A stretch of DNA of 34,667 bases from Planctomycetaceae bacterium (lineage in GTDB: Bacteria > Planctomycetota > Planctomycetia > Planctomycetales > Planctomycetaceae). Below are positions 1 through 9,045 of the stretch, piece by piece. The position numbers and the translations under genes were made by a program. The notes under the pieces are model-generated. The model ran no database searches and was not told the DNA's origin. It saw only the letters and a program-made list of their open reading frames with translations. Every line of letters begins with the position of its first letter. The stretch's first letter is position 1. The stretch is taken from the NCBI GenBank assembly GCA_021732845.1, contig JAKFUF010000155.1, positions 1 through 34,667 on the forward strand. Reading direction: 5' to 3'.

Positions 1-126
1 GGTCAATCATCTCCCGCTGCTCCCCACCCCGCCTCACGGCGACGCAGTTGCGGTCGACTACAGGATCAAACTTAAACCTCCTGGCTGGGACTTTCACCCG
101 CCGATTCAACAAACGTGCAAGCGCAC
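1..126 (-). mobile_element. Group II-like intron, 5' end only (runs off window)
   Basis: Read on the minus strand this begins at 126 with GTGCG, the usual 5' boundary of bacterial group II introns, and contains the GGGTGAAAGTCCC-type segment often seen in domain I. It is an exact reverse complement of 34542-34667. The maturase ORF and the catalytic domain V would lie outside the window, so the class cannot be fixed. The exon side reads GAGCCCTC just before the intron, inside a terminal inverted repeat of the neighbouring MITE-like element. The intron identity is inferred from boundary and motif only. Confidence 0.6.
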
Positions 127-267
127 GAGGGCTCCAGCTCCTGCTGAGCCACGGTGAAGGGTGGGCGCTACTTGGGTGTGTGAACGATTCGCAAATGACT
201 CGAAAGTCCTTCGAAAACGCCGGATCGTCTGTGGCCCGCGGCTCCGGAGGACCAGAGCCCTCCCGCC
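127..267 (+). repeat. MITE-like repeat, left copy (5' end interrupted by intron)
   Basis: This is nearly the same sequence as 34401-34541 in the same orientation. It ends with GAGCCCTCCCGCC (255-267), the reverse complement of GGCGGGAGGGCTC that starts the right copy, so the full element is about 146 bp with 13-bp terminal inverted repeats. Here the outer bases of the left terminal repeat are cut off by the intron at 126/127. No protein is encoded that looks real. A related, more diverged copy lies near 9226-9305. Confidence 0.7.
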
Positions 268-306
268 ACGCCGATCGACAAATGGAACAACCGGTTTGTC
301 CCAGCG

Positions 307-356
307 GCTCACCGGACGGCTTGCGCCGTGCCGCTACAAGTGGGCACAAAGTCGTC
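307..356 (+). repeat. REP-like hairpin repeat
   Basis: A 50-base segment almost identical to 34040-34089. Its core is ACGG-cttgcg-CCGT, a short stem with a six-base loop, followed by GCCGCTACAA. Shorter relatives with the same loop occur at 10473-10518 and 12587-12637. It lies just downstream of the stop of the SDR gene on the minus strand and could act as a transcription end or mRNA stabiliser; that role is a guess. Confidence 0.65.
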
Positions 357-374
357 CCGGGCTCGCCACACGGT

Positions 375-1364
375 TCAGGCTTTCAGCCAGCCGCGTTCCC
401 GCTGCATTTTGAAGACCTGGAGAGATTCTCTCACGGCCTGTGCCAGCGGCGTATGCGGGGCCTTGGGAAACGCGTTGAGGAACGGCTCGTATTCGAGGTC
501 ACAAATGAACGGGACTTCGGCCGTGCCGGCGGTGATCCCGAAATTCTCCGCCATCCCTGAGTCGGTGGCGGCCGTGCGGATCGCGGCGATCATTTCCGCG
601 GTGTTCACCGTGTGGCTCGGCAGGGTGAAAACGCCATGTCCTGAGAACGGAGCGGTCACGGCATTCCCGAACGCCGCCCCGACATCGGGGGCGTACTGAT
701 AGTCCTGGCGACTGCGAAAGGGGATTTCGTAGGCTTTCTCCAGAGCCACACATTTCATGGCCGTGGTCGGAGCGGCAGTCAGACCGGCATCGCGGCCGGG
801 ACCGAACAACGCTCCTGGACGCAGGCTCACCGTGGAAATCCCAGTTTCGAGTTGGAACAGCCGGACCAGGTGTTCGCTGGCCAGTTTCCAGACTCCGTAG
901 ATATTGACCGGGGCCGGCTCCGAGAGCATCGGTACCCTTGTCCCCGAATAGGCACTTCGCGGCCCGTAGATGGCCACGGAACTCGCATAGACCAGTCGTT
1001 GGAGCGCTGGACGGCAGGCCTTGATCGCTTCGATCAGATTCTGTGTGCCGGCCAGATTGATCTGCAGCCCCATGTCGCGGTGGGCGTTGCAGTCGGGTGT
1101 TTGCAGTGCCGCGAGATGAACAACATGCGTGATCGCGTTCGTCGTCAGCACGTCCTCGAATTGCCGCTGCTCGCGGACATCGAGGCGGACAAACTTAATC
1201 CGGGCGGTGTCTCCGTCGGCAAAGCAGCGCTGGGTGCGCTCCGCACTGACTTCGCGGCTGCCCGCCACAATCTCGGTGCTCGTGTTGGCGAGAAGCCACT
1301 TCACGGTCTGCACACCGATGCAACCGTAAGCACCGGTGACAAGAATTCGAGCCACGTCCGTCAT
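375..1364 (-). CDS. NAD(P)-dependent epimerase/dehydratase (extended SDR)
   Basis: A 329-residue Rossmann-fold enzyme of the extended short-chain dehydrogenase family. The N-terminal nucleotide-binding loop GAYGCIG is at residues 11-17, an Asp-Val pair follows strand 3 (LDV, about 61-63), NAG-like NLAGTQN is near 103-109, the active-site serines are in YASS (126-129), and the catalytic pair is Tyr156/Lys160 in YGVWK. Family members epimerise, dehydrate or reduce nucleotide sugars or related substrates; the substrate cannot be read here. The start at 1364 was chosen because the Rossmann strand begins six residues later; a longer reading to 1460 adds 32 residues without family character. It stands alone, transcribed away from the DUF151 gene. 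Confidence 0.85.
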   Translation of the reverse strand: MTDVARILVTGAYGCIGVQTVKWLLANTSTEIVAGSREVSAERTQRCFADGDTARIKFVRLDVREQRQFEDVLTTNAITHVVHLAALQTPDCNAHRDMGLQINLAGTQNLIEAIKACRPALQRLVYASSVAIYGPRSAYSGTRVPMLSEPAPVNIYGVWKLASEHLVRLFQLETGISTVSLRPGALFGPGRDAGLTAAPTTAMKCVALEKAYEIPFRSRQDYQYAPDVGAAFGNAVTAPFSGHGVFTLPSHTVNTAEMIAAIRTAATDSGMAENFGITAGTAEVPFICDLEYEPFLNAFPKAPHTPLAQAVRESLQVFKMQRERGWLKA

Positions 1365-1608
1365 CTGCAGAGTTTTCCCGATTTGGCGACCAACTTTTTC
1401 TGGCCATCGTCCGCGCAAAGCGGCTTCTGACTGGAGCCTGGCCCGAATCATGAAGAACAAGGCTCATGAGATTGTAGGTTTGGCGGAGCCACCGCTCCAC
1501 TGTTTCGCCTGTTTCGCCGGACGTCGTCGGATGGGTTGGTTGTCGCAGGATCAACGAGGGAGTGCTCAGTCCGGCTGTTCTTGCGTCAAAGTCCTCGCGC
1601 CGCGCGGC

Positions 1609-1638
1609 TTGGCGGGGCGGTTCTTGCCGCGCTATAAT
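1609..1638 (+). promoter_or_regulatory. Sigma-70-type promoter candidate for the DUF151 gene
   Basis: TTGGCG (1609-1614) and a perfect TATAAT (1633-1638) are 18 bases apart, about 105 bases before the GTG start at 1743. This sits in the divergent gap 1365-1742 between the SDR gene and the DUF151 gene. The rest of that gap shows no gene or strong repeat. Confidence 0.5.
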
Positions 1639-1742
1639 CGATGACATGACCTGCGGGGCTCTCCGTCAAGTCGGCTGCTCGCCGGATTTGCCGCTGCCCT
1701 TCAAACCCGGACCGTTCGTCCGGGAGTTTCTGGGAGATCGCC

Positions 1743-2141
1743 GTGCTGGTGTCGATGGAGTTGTCGCGAATCATCATCAGTGATTTGACTGAACAACAGA
1801 TGGTGTATTTGCAGGAGGTGGAGGGGCCGCGGACGTTTCCGATTCTCATCGGCCTGTTCGAAGCCTCCAGCATCAACCGCCACGTTCGCGGCGACCCGTC
1901 GCCCCGCCCGCTGACCCACGATCTGCTGCGCAGTGTCATCGAACAGATGGGCGGCGAACTCCAGGATGTGGTGATCAACAACCTGGAAGACCATACCTAT
2001 TTCGCCGCTCTACGCATTCGCCGGGACGGAGAACTCACGGAAGTCGACTGTCGGCCCAGCGATGCCCTGGCCCTGGCCGTCCAGTTCAAACCCCACCGGC
2101 CGATCTACGTCGCCGAGTCGGTCCTGGAAGAAGTCACGTAG
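1743..2141 (+). CDS. DUF151 / bifunctional nuclease (BFN) family protein
   Basis: A 132-residue protein matching the DUF151 family over its whole length. Landmarks are ISDLTEQQMVYLQE near the start, the FPILIGLFEA strand/turn (about residues 32-41), RPLTHDLL with a conserved His, the YFAALRI strand, and the family-typical CRPSDALALAV near residues 104-114. Plant members have been described as bifunctional nucleases; the biochemical role of bacterial single-domain members is less certain. The GTG at 1743 is preferred because GGGAG (1732-1736) lies six bases upstream; ATG at 1755 is the alternative. The stop at 2141 is followed after one base by the palindromic repeat at 2143. Confidence 0.85.
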   Translation: MLVSMELSRIIISDLTEQQMVYLQEVEGPRTFPILIGLFEASSINRHVRGDPSPRPLTHDLLRSVIEQMGGELQDVVINNLEDHTYFAALRIRRDGELTEVDCRPSDALALAVQFKPHRPIYVAESVLEEVT

Positions 2142-2142
2142 T

Positions 2143-2313
2143 GAATGACACAATGACCAATGCGCATGAAATGACACAATGACCAATGACCCAATGACCA
2201 AGGCGGTTCTTCGGACCGTTTCCCAGATCACGGTTAGGGGCCGATCAAAAGCATTGGTCATTGACTCATTGGTCATTGGGACTTTCCTCATTTCATTGGT
2301 CATTGGGTCATTC
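2143..2313. repeat. Long inverted repeat built of AATGACCAATG-type units
   Basis: The left arm (about 2143-2203) repeats AATGACCAATGACCCAATG-like words; the right arm (about 2253-2313) carries their reverse complement, CATTGGTCATTGGGTCATT. Arms of about 60 bases flank a loop of about 50 bases. The element begins immediately after the DUF151 stop and runs into the next reading frame, where the right arm encodes the hydrophobic part of a likely signal peptide. A stray single unit (GGCATTGGTCATT) appears near 3456-3468, after the next gene. Confidence 0.8.
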
Positions 2314-3408
2314 CTCCCCGCCTCTTTGCCCGCAGCCGAATTCCTCATCGGTCGTCCTTTCGAAATGGTCCTGGCCCGGCCACTGGGCTCCAGTTGGAGC
2401 GGGACGCCACTCCGTGAGATTCTGCGGGGCGTGGAGTCGGCCAAGCGGATCAGCATTCTGCTCGACCGCCGGCTCGACCCTTCGGTCGAACTCAAGGTGC
2501 TGCCAGACTCGGCATCGGCCCGCGAAACGCTGGAAGGCCTTCTCCGACCACAGCGGGGGATTGGTGCGGTGGTGGGCAACCTGCTCTACCTGGGACCCGA
2601 GACTTCCGTGGCTCGGCTGCGGACGACGATCGCCCTGCGTGGGGAAGAGCTGCGCGGCACAAAGGCCTCTGCAGCGCGGCAGCTCGACTTGAGCCGCAAA
2701 CTGACTATCCAATGGAGTGACCTGCAGACGCCACGGGAGGTCCTGACGAAAATCAGTGAGACTTTCGACCTCAAGATCGGCGGGGTCGAGAAGGTTCCCC
2801 ATGACTTGTGGGCGGGAGCCACGCTGCCAGGGGTCAATGCGGCGGAAGCGTTGACTCTGGTGTTCTGCCAGTTCGACCTGACATTTCGCTGGGAGGAGAG
2901 CGGCGACGTCACGCTGGTGGCGTGGCCAGAGACAGTCCAAATTGAACGGCGGCACTCGCCGCCGCGGGGAACGACCGCAGCCAGCGTAGCTCAGGATTGG
3001 CCGGCAAAATTTCCCGGCATCACGGCGCGGGCGATGGGCAATGAGGTTGTTGTGACAGGCACTCTGGAACAACATGAAGCGCTTGAACAACTCCGTCGCC
3101 CGACCACAGGTACCGCGACCGCCTCAAAGCTTCCACCCTTGAACAAGATCCGGCTGGCCAAGTTCCGCTGGGATGGTTCGTTGCTCAAGCTTTTTGAGGG
3201 CCTGTCGAAAGCCCCAGACCTGCAGCTCATTTTTGCATACGACGCGAAGACACTCGAGCAGGCTGGCATCGATCTCGACCAGAGATTTCAGTTCGAAGTG
3301 CTGAACGTCACGGTGGACCAACTCTTGCATAAGGCGTTTGATCCCTTGAAGATCGAATTCGTCGTCAAGGACCGGGTGGTGACGCTCACGCCGGCCATGT
3401 CTCCGTAG
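2179..3408 (+). CDS. Exported protein with secretin/TonB N-terminal-like repeats
   Basis: A 409-residue protein of no firm family. After a hydrophobic stretch (about residues 26-48) with a plausible cleavage site before AAEFL, it holds segments resembling STN/secretin short N-terminal domains: TPLREILRGVESAKRISILLD (about 72-92), TPREVLTKISETFDLKIGG, and SLLKLFEGLSKAPDLQLIF near the end, each an amphipathic helix followed by a strand. This suggests a periplasmic protein, but no secretin beta-barrel domain follows. The 5' end lies within the 2143-2313 inverted repeat, so the true start is uncertain: ATG 2179 is itself a repeat unit. TTG codons near 2254-2269 could also serve. Function unknown. 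Confidence 0.65.
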   Translation: MTNDPMTKAVLRTVSQITVRGRSKALVIDSLVIGTFLISLVIGSFLPASLPAAEFLIGRPFEMVLARPLGSSWSGTPLREILRGVESAKRISILLDRRLDPSVELKVLPDSASARETLEGLLRPQRGIGAVVGNLLYLGPETSVARLRTTIALRGEELRGTKASAARQLDLSRKLTIQWSDLQTPREVLTKISETFDLKIGGVEKVPHDLWAGATLPGVNAAEALTLVFCQFDLTFRWEESGDVTLVAWPETVQIERRHSPPRGTTAASVAQDWPAKFPGITARAMGNEVVVTGTLEQHEALEQLRRPTTGTATASKLPPLNKIRLAKFRWDGSLLKLFEGLSKAPDLQLIFAYDAKTLEQAGIDLDQRFQFEVLNVTVDQLLHKAFDPLKIEFVVKDRVVTLTPAMSP

Positions 3409-3538
3409 CCAAGTTCACGGCCGCACGTCTTTTCCAGTCCCATCGGTGATTGGGGGCATTGGTCATTATTTCATGGTGTTGCCGTTAAGCTGTAACAACC
3501 CGCGCAAAAAGTCAAATTGAACGGATTCCGCACATCCG

Positions 3539-4573
3539 ATGGAAACCTTACGGACTGAACAACCCGCACCGCGGTCCCGTACCTGGGGCCGCTGGGCGTT
3601 GAGGCGGTGCGCCGTCCTCATCGGAGCCTATTTATTCGTGGTGGCTATGTTTGCGACGTTTCAGCGGTCGCTCATTTATCATCCTGCCAAGGTGACGGAA
3701 ATGCGTCTGGAGCAGGCGGGGCGCTCCGAGAGCGAAGTGCAGGCGTTGACCGTGAGGACGCACGACGGTCTCGAACTGCACGGTTGGCATCTGCTGGCCG
3801 CGGGACAAGTTGCGATCACTGCAGCAGATCGCGAGCGGCAGTGGCAGAGCAGCCGGCCGGTGGTGCTGTTTTTTCCCGGCAACGCCGGGCACCGCCAGTA
3901 TCGGCTGGACGATTTTGAAGTCCTCAACGATCTCGGTGCTGATGTCGTCGCGTTCGACTATCGGGGATACGGCGAGAACCCCGGTCACCCCACGGAAGCG
4001 GACATCGCCGCCGATGCCCGGTCGATTTGGAAATCTCTCGTTGAGGACCGCAAGGTCAAACCACAGCGGATCGTGCTGTTTGGAGAATCGCTTGGCGGCG
4101 GCGTGGCCACGAGACTGGCCACGGATCTCTGTCAGGCGGGCACTCCTCCGCGCGGGCTGATTCTGCGGTCCACGTTTGCGAGCCTGGCGGATGCCGGAGC
4201 CACGCATTACCCGTGGCTTCCCGTGCACTGGCTGCTGGTGGACCGGTTCGATTCACTGCGGCGAATTCCACAGATGACCGCGCCGCTGCTGATGCTGCAC
4301 GGCGAGTTGGACCAGGTCGTCCCGTTTTCGCACGGTAAGCAGTTGTTTGACGCGGCTCCGGCACGGTCTGCATCGGGCATCGCCAAACAATTCGTCGCGT
4401 TGCCCAAGGCCGACCACAACGATGTCCTGCTGACGGAGCGCAAGCGGGTCTTCAGCGCGATCTATGCGTTTCTGCGTTCCGTGACCGAAAACCCAGAGCC
4501 AGGCGTTGAATCACGGCCCAAGCGAATGTCCACCATGCATGGCAAAAGCGGGCGCATGGCACAAATCCGCTAG
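3539..4573 (+). CDS. Membrane-anchored alpha/beta hydrolase (ABHD13/Bem46-like)
   Basis: A 344-residue serine hydrolase. One N-terminal membrane segment (about residues 24-42) is followed by RSLIYHP, typical of the Bem46/ABHD13/ABHD17 group. The catalytic triad can be read: Ser184 in GESLGG, Asp258 in HGELDQVVP and His293 in KADHND. The oxyanion region is FFPGNAGH (111-118). The enzyme probably faces the periplasm and hydrolyses an ester, thioester or amide; the substrate is unknown. The last 40 residues after the fold are basic and low in predicted structure. No strong ribosome-binding site precedes ATG 3539. The gene converges on the PPC-domain gene with only 17 bases between the stops. Confidence 0.85.
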   Translation: METLRTEQPAPRSRTWGRWALRRCAVLIGAYLFVVAMFATFQRSLIYHPAKVTEMRLEQAGRSESEVQALTVRTHDGLELHGWHLLAAGQVAITAADRERQWQSSRPVVLFFPGNAGHRQYRLDDFEVLNDLGADVVAFDYRGYGENPGHPTEADIAADARSIWKSLVEDRKVKPQRIVLFGESLGGGVATRLATDLCQAGTPPRGLILRSTFASLADAGATHYPWLPVHWLLVDRFDSLRRIPQMTAPLLMLHGELDQVVPFSHGKQLFDAAPARSASGIAKQFVALPKADHNDVLLTERKRVFSAIYAFLRSVTENPEPGVESRPKRMSTMHGKSGRMAQIR

Positions 4574-4590
4574 ACCGCACGTGGCACTTT

Positions 4591-7008
4591 TCAAGGCACT
4601 TCGACCGCCTGGAGATTCGCTTCGGCAACGACGGGGCTCTGCTCCCGCAGAGCGGTGGCTCGCAACAACAGCGGGGCATTGAACGGTCCGCGATCGCCCT
4701 CGTTGAAGTTCAACGACAGCGAACCCGTGGACTGGTCGGCCGGCAGAGTCACCGCGCTGGCGGTCACTCCCCGGATGTGGCCTGGGATGACCAGTTCAAT
4801 CTTAACCGGCACGTTGAGTCCGACGCCACGACCGATGCGAAAGGGGATCTGGGCTGTCCCCGGCACCACGCGGACGGACTGCCGCTCGACATCAATGCTC
4901 AACTGACCAGGATCGACCAGGGCCACAATCTGTTCGTTCTGGTTGGCGGACGTGAAGCTGACGGTATGCCGGCTGCCGTCCGCGTCCACCACTTCGCCGA
5001 CGATCTTCACCAGACTTCGACTGGTGCGGCCGATTTCCATCCAGGGTGGCAGATAGACGGTGTAATCGAACTCCTCGGCGTCGGCCGGAATGGTGATGGT
5101 CGGTCCGGTCACACCCTGCAAATGTCGCATTTGCTTGTCCGCGAGCGAGACCTGCAGCGGTCCGGCAAACCCGTTGCGCTCCAGCCGATAGTGCCGGGTA
5201 AAGAGTCCGCCGCGCTGCGCGTATTTGACTTCGTAAACGCCCTTCGCCTTGAACGGTGTGGGGACGGTCACAGCCAGCAGCAGGGAATCGACGATGGCAG
5301 TGCACTCTGGAGGCAGCGGTTGGTTCACGGGAATCCCTGGACCAGCGGGAATCCGCAGCGTGGCGACATGCGTGACAGGTGTGTCTCCAACCATGGCCGT
5401 CCCCTTCACTGTCAGCCTGGCAGCATCAACCATGGCGGTCGCGTCCGCCTTGAACGTCAGATCAATGTCCGACTGGCCCATCGCGAACTCGGCCGTTGGC
5501 ATGCTGACGCCGGCGGGCAATCCAGTTATTTCGACGGTGATGGGGGCCGCGAATCCGCCGAAACGCTCGGCATGCAGTTTCAGCTTGAACTCGCCGCCGC
5601 GAGCCACGGCAATGGCATCAGAGGTGAGGTCCAGTCGAAAGCCCGGTGGCGTGGATGTGGCCAGTCGAATCCGATAGGCGAAGGCCGGACCGCCGCGGGA
5701 ATCGAGCTGATCCTGCATTTGCAGTTCGTACACGCCGTCCGCGGGGATCGTCATCCGCAGCAGTGAGTCGGCCATACCGCCGGCCAGGTCCTCATTTCTC
5801 GCCAGCTCTTTGCCTTCGGCATCCCGCAGGATCAACAGGGAATCGAGCGGGGAACCGAGCCGCGCTGCGCGGACTTCCGCTTCCAGCGCCGTTCCCTTTG
5901 CAGCGCGAAACTTCCATCTGTCCGTGTCTCCCGGTTGATCGATCCGGCCGTTGAGAACTATGGGGATTTCCACCGGAGCCGCCTCGGCACCCTCGGTTTC
6001 CAGGAATTCGGGCAGATCATCCAGGTCGAGCCGGAAGGCGTTGGAATCGGCACCATTGATCTTCACGCGGTGAATCAGTTCATTTCGGCCTTCCGCAGGA
6101 AGTGCGACCTCAAACGGGATGGCCGAAGGGCTCTTCTGGGACGTGCCGTCGGCCAGAACTGTCACCGCATCCGAGTGGCCGATGAAGCTGGCTGTGGATC
6201 CGCGCCGGCCGCCGAGGGGATAGGCATGGTCAATTTGCGGCCCGCTGGTGACCGTCAGCCGGTATACATAGGACTGGAGGCCGCCAAAATTCAGGTCGTG
6301 AATGCGCACTTCATACTCGCCATCGGCGGGAGCCACGAACCGGACTTGGGCATCGCCCGCCGCCAATGGTTCGCTCTCCGTCAACCGCTGCCCGCGTGCC
6401 CGAACTTCGAGACGGGCTTCGAGCGGCGAGCCCAGGCTCCCTGCCCGGGCAGTGCAGTTGATTGTCTGGCCAGCCTTGGCGGCAAACTTCCAAACATCGA
6501 CATCTTCCCGCGGGAAGATGCGTCCGTTGATCGTCACCGGGAGGGTGACACCGACGGCAAGCGGCTCGCCATCGATCTCGTCTTCCACAACCTCCGGGAG
6601 GTCACCCACAACAAAGGTTCGGGCGGGAACCGCGCCTTGGGCCGTCCAGACACGCCAGGCCCGCGCTCCGGGCACCGCATCCTGAGCCACGGTCAACGTG
6701 GCTCCCATGTCCTGCGGATAGTCTTCTGCCTGTTGCGAGGCCGGCAGGGGAACGAGTGGCCCCTCAAACCAAATTGTCTTCATCCGCTCCAAGCGGGCAG
6801 GCACCGTGATTCCTGTTCCAAGGAACTCCAGCGGGCAGCCTTCATGCAGGTAGAGCCCACCGACACGCACTTTGACTGTTGTGCCACGCTGCGCACCGGC
6901 TGGGAAAATGTAGCTGGCCGTGGGCACATCCGCGCACGCGGTCCCCGCCAGGACCAAGATGAGCAGTACCGACAGCCGCGACCCCGGAATTGTCCGTCGT
7001 ACAAACAT
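4591..7008 (-). CDS. Secreted protein with two PPC (pre-peptidase C-terminal) domains
   Basis: An 805-residue exported protein typical of planctomycetes. The start at 7008 gives a signal peptide (RRTIPGSRLSVLLILVLAG, cut near ACADVP); reading on to 7122 adds 38 residues with no signal logic. After an Ig-like N-terminal part (PTASYIFPAGAQRGTTVKV) there are two PPC-type beta-sandwich domains, each with an INGRI or LNGRI start, an EDVDVWKF or PGDTDRWKF core and a DGEYEVRI or DGVYELQM strand. The C-terminal half is a series of beta-rich segments with no recognised catalytic motif. PPC domains usually act in secretion or binding on extracellular enzymes. A G-rich stretch just before the ATG may serve as ribosome-binding site. 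It follows glmS with 132 bases between. Confidence 0.8.
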   Translation of the reverse strand: MFVRRTIPGSRLSVLLILVLAGTACADVPTASYIFPAGAQRGTTVKVRVGGLYLHEGCPLEFLGTGITVPARLERMKTIWFEGPLVPLPASQQAEDYPQDMGATLTVAQDAVPGARAWRVWTAQGAVPARTFVVGDLPEVVEDEIDGEPLAVGVTLPVTINGRIFPREDVDVWKFAAKAGQTINCTARAGSLGSPLEARLEVRARGQRLTESEPLAAGDAQVRFVAPADGEYEVRIHDLNFGGLQSYVYRLTVTSGPQIDHAYPLGGRRGSTASFIGHSDAVTVLADGTSQKSPSAIPFEVALPAEGRNELIHRVKINGADSNAFRLDLDDLPEFLETEGAEAAPVEIPIVLNGRIDQPGDTDRWKFRAAKGTALEAEVRAARLGSPLDSLLILRDAEGKELARNEDLAGGMADSLLRMTIPADGVYELQMQDQLDSRGGPAFAYRIRLATSTPPGFRLDLTSDAIAVARGGEFKLKLHAERFGGFAAPITVEITGLPAGVSMPTAEFAMGQSDIDLTFKADATAMVDAARLTVKGTAMVGDTPVTHVATLRIPAGPGIPVNQPLPPECTAIVDSLLLAVTVPTPFKAKGVYEVKYAQRGGLFTRHYRLERNGFAGPLQVSLADKQMRHLQGVTGPTITIPADAEEFDYTVYLPPWMEIGRTSRSLVKIVGEVVDADGSRHTVSFTSANQNEQIVALVDPGQLSIDVERQSVRVVPGTAQIPFRIGRGVGLNVPVKIELVIPGHIRGVTASAVTLPADQSTGSLSLNFNEGDRGPFNAPLLLRATALREQSPVVAEANLQAVEVP

Positions 7009-7140
7009 TCCGCCCCCCCAGAGAATCAATGACCGACACATCCACGTTCCGAGACCAGGGACACATCTGACCGCGGAGCGGCTGGCGCAGATGATCGTCT
7101 CGGAATCGGCACCGACACTCAAGGGAAGCAGGTTGCCGCG

Positions 7141-9045
7141 TTATTCCACGGTCACGCTTTTCGCGAGATTGCGGGGCCGGTCGACATTGCAGCCACGCAG
7201 CAGGGCGATGTGATAGGCGAGCAGTTGCAATGGGATGGCGGCGACCAGTGGCTGCAGGTAGTCCTCGACATCGGGGACATAGATGACATCGTCGGCAAGT
7301 CCCGCCATCGTTTCGTCGCCTTCACAGGCGATGGCGATCACCGGACCGCGGCGGGCCTTCACTTCTTCCAGGTTGCTCATCACCTTGGGATACATGCTGC
7401 CCCGCGGGATGACGAAGATGCTGGGCGTGTTCTCGTCGACCAGGGCGATCGGCCCGTGTTTCATCTCTGCCGCCGGATACCCTTCGGCGTGGATGTAGCT
7501 GATTTCCTTCAGCTTCAAGGCGCCTTCCAGGGCGACTGGGAAGTTGTAGCCCCGGCCCATGTACAGGATATTGGAGGCATCATGGTATTTTTGGGCGACT
7601 TCTTTGACCGCCTCGTGGCATTTTAGGGTGTGGCGGAGAATTTCGGGCATCGCCCGCAGGTGCGAGATGATCCGCTTGCCGGCGGGATAGGACATGTGCC
7701 GCAGCCGGCCAAGATACAGGGCCAGCAGCGTCAGGACGGTGACCTGTGATGTGAACGCCTTGGTACTGGCAACGCCCACTTCCGGCCCGGCGTGCAGGTA
7801 GATGCCGCCGTCCGCTTCGCGGGCGATGGTCGAGCCGACGACATTACAGATCGCCAGCGTCGAGTGGCCCTTGCGCTGGCTCTCGCGCATCGCGGCCAGC
7901 GTGTCGGCCGTCTCGCCGCTCTGCGTGATGGCGAAGATCATCGTCTGGTCGCTGAGCGGCGGGTTCCGGTAGCGGAACTCGCTGGCGTACTCGACTTCGA
8001 CGGGAATTCTGGCGAACTCTTCGATCAGGTATTCGCCGACCAGCCCGGCGTGCCAGCTTGTGCCACACCCGGTCAAAACGATCCTGTCGATCCGCCGCAG
8101 CTTCTGGCTGTCGAGATTCAGGCCGCCGAACTTGGCGGTGGCGGCGTCGTCGTCCAGCCGGCCACGGAGGGCGTTCTCGACGGTGGTGGGCTGCTCGTAG
8201 ATCTCCTTGAGCATGTAGTGCTCAAATTCGCCGAGTTCGCTGCCGCTCTCCGTCTGGTCCAGCACCTGGATGGATGGGGACGTGCGACCATGGTCGCGGT
8301 GGATCAGCTCCAGGCTGTCGGCGGTCAGCAGGACAAGTTCGTGGTCGGAGAGGTAGACCACCTCATCGGTGTAGCCGGCCAGCGGGCTGGCATCGCTGGC
8401 CAGAAAATGCTCGCCTTTGCCCACGCCCACAACCAGGGGGCTCCCCGAACGGACGGCAACCAACAGACCTGGATGGTCGCGAAAAATGATCCCCAGGCCG
8501 TAGGTGCCCTTTAGGCTCTTCACCGCGATTTGAACAGTCGCCAAGATCGTCTTGCGGTCGGTGGCGGCCCCGCCCAGCCGGACCTGTTCGTCGAGGTGGT
8601 GCGCAATCAGATGAGCCACGACTTCGGTGTCGGTTTGGGAGCGGAAGACGTACCCCAACGCCTGCAGCCGGGTCTTGAGGATCGCATAATTCTCGATGAC
8701 CCCATTGTGCACAACCACCACTTCGCCGTTGCCACCCACGTGCGGGTGCGAGTTCGGCTCAGAAATTCCGCCATGCGTGGCCCACCGCGTGTGGCCGATG
8801 CCGAGGTTGCCGCTGACCGGCTGTGCGGCAACCGCCGCGCTGAGTTCGCTCACCCGTCCGACACGCTTGCGGATGGCAATCGGCCCAGTGCCGGGATTTT
8901 CCGCGGCCAGCGGGTCAAACTCCGCCTTGCCATCGTAGACGGCGATGCCGGAACTGTCGTAGCCACGGTATTCGAGGCGGTGCAACCCCTCCAGCAACAC
9001 ATTGACTGCCTCGCGGGCACCAACGTAGCCAACGATTCCGCACAT
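7141..9045 (-). CDS. glmS: Glutamine--fructose-6-phosphate aminotransferase (isomerizing)
   Basis: A 634-residue GlmS. It makes glucosamine-6-phosphate from fructose-6-phosphate and glutamine, the first step to UDP-GlcNAc. The N-terminus MCGIVGYVG places the catalytic Cys2; HTRWATHG and RSGSPLVVGVG mark the class II glutamine amidotransferase domain (about 1-240). Two SIS domains follow, with LTGCGTSWHAG, ITQSGETADTLAAM and EVGVASTKAFTSQ in the first and MGRGYNFPVALEGALKLKEISYIHAE in the second. The C-terminus LAKSVTVE is the family ending. Length is normal. GGAG at 9052-9055, six bases upstream of the ATG, supports the start. No glmS ribozyme core was recognised in the leader. Confidence 0.97.
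   Translation of the reverse strand: MCGIVGYVGAREAVNVLLEGLHRLEYRGYDSSGIAVYDGKAEFDPLAAENPGTGPIAIRKRVGRVSELSAAVAAQPVSGNLGIGHTRWATHGGISEPNSHPHVGGNGEVVVVHNGVIENYAILKTRLQALGYVFRSQTDTEVVAHLIAHHLDEQVRLGGAATDRKTILATVQIAVKSLKGTYGLGIIFRDHPGLLVAVRSGSPLVVGVGKGEHFLASDASPLAGYTDEVVYLSDHELVLLTADSLELIHRDHGRTSPSIQVLDQTESGSELGEFEHYMLKEIYEQPTTVENALRGRLDDDAATAKFGGLNLDSQKLRRIDRIVLTGCGTSWHAGLVGEYLIEEFARIPVEVEYASEFRYRNPPLSDQTMIFAITQSGETADTLAAMRESQRKGHSTLAICNVVGSTIAREADGGIYLHAGPEVGVASTKAFTSQVTVLTLLALYLGRLRHMSYPAGKRIISHLRAMPEILRHTLKCHEAVKEVAQKYHDASNILYMGRGYNFPVALEGALKLKEISYIHAEGYPAAEMKHGPIALVDENTPSIFVIPRGSMYPKVMSNLEEVKARRGPVIAIACEGDETMAGLADDVIYVPDVEDYLQPLVAAIPLQLLAYHIALLRGCNVDRPRNLAKSVTVE

Noticed and set aside
4777-5766. 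Long plus-strand frame antisense to the PPC-domain gene
   Set aside because: It has no family features, while the minus frame has a signal peptide and two PPC domains.
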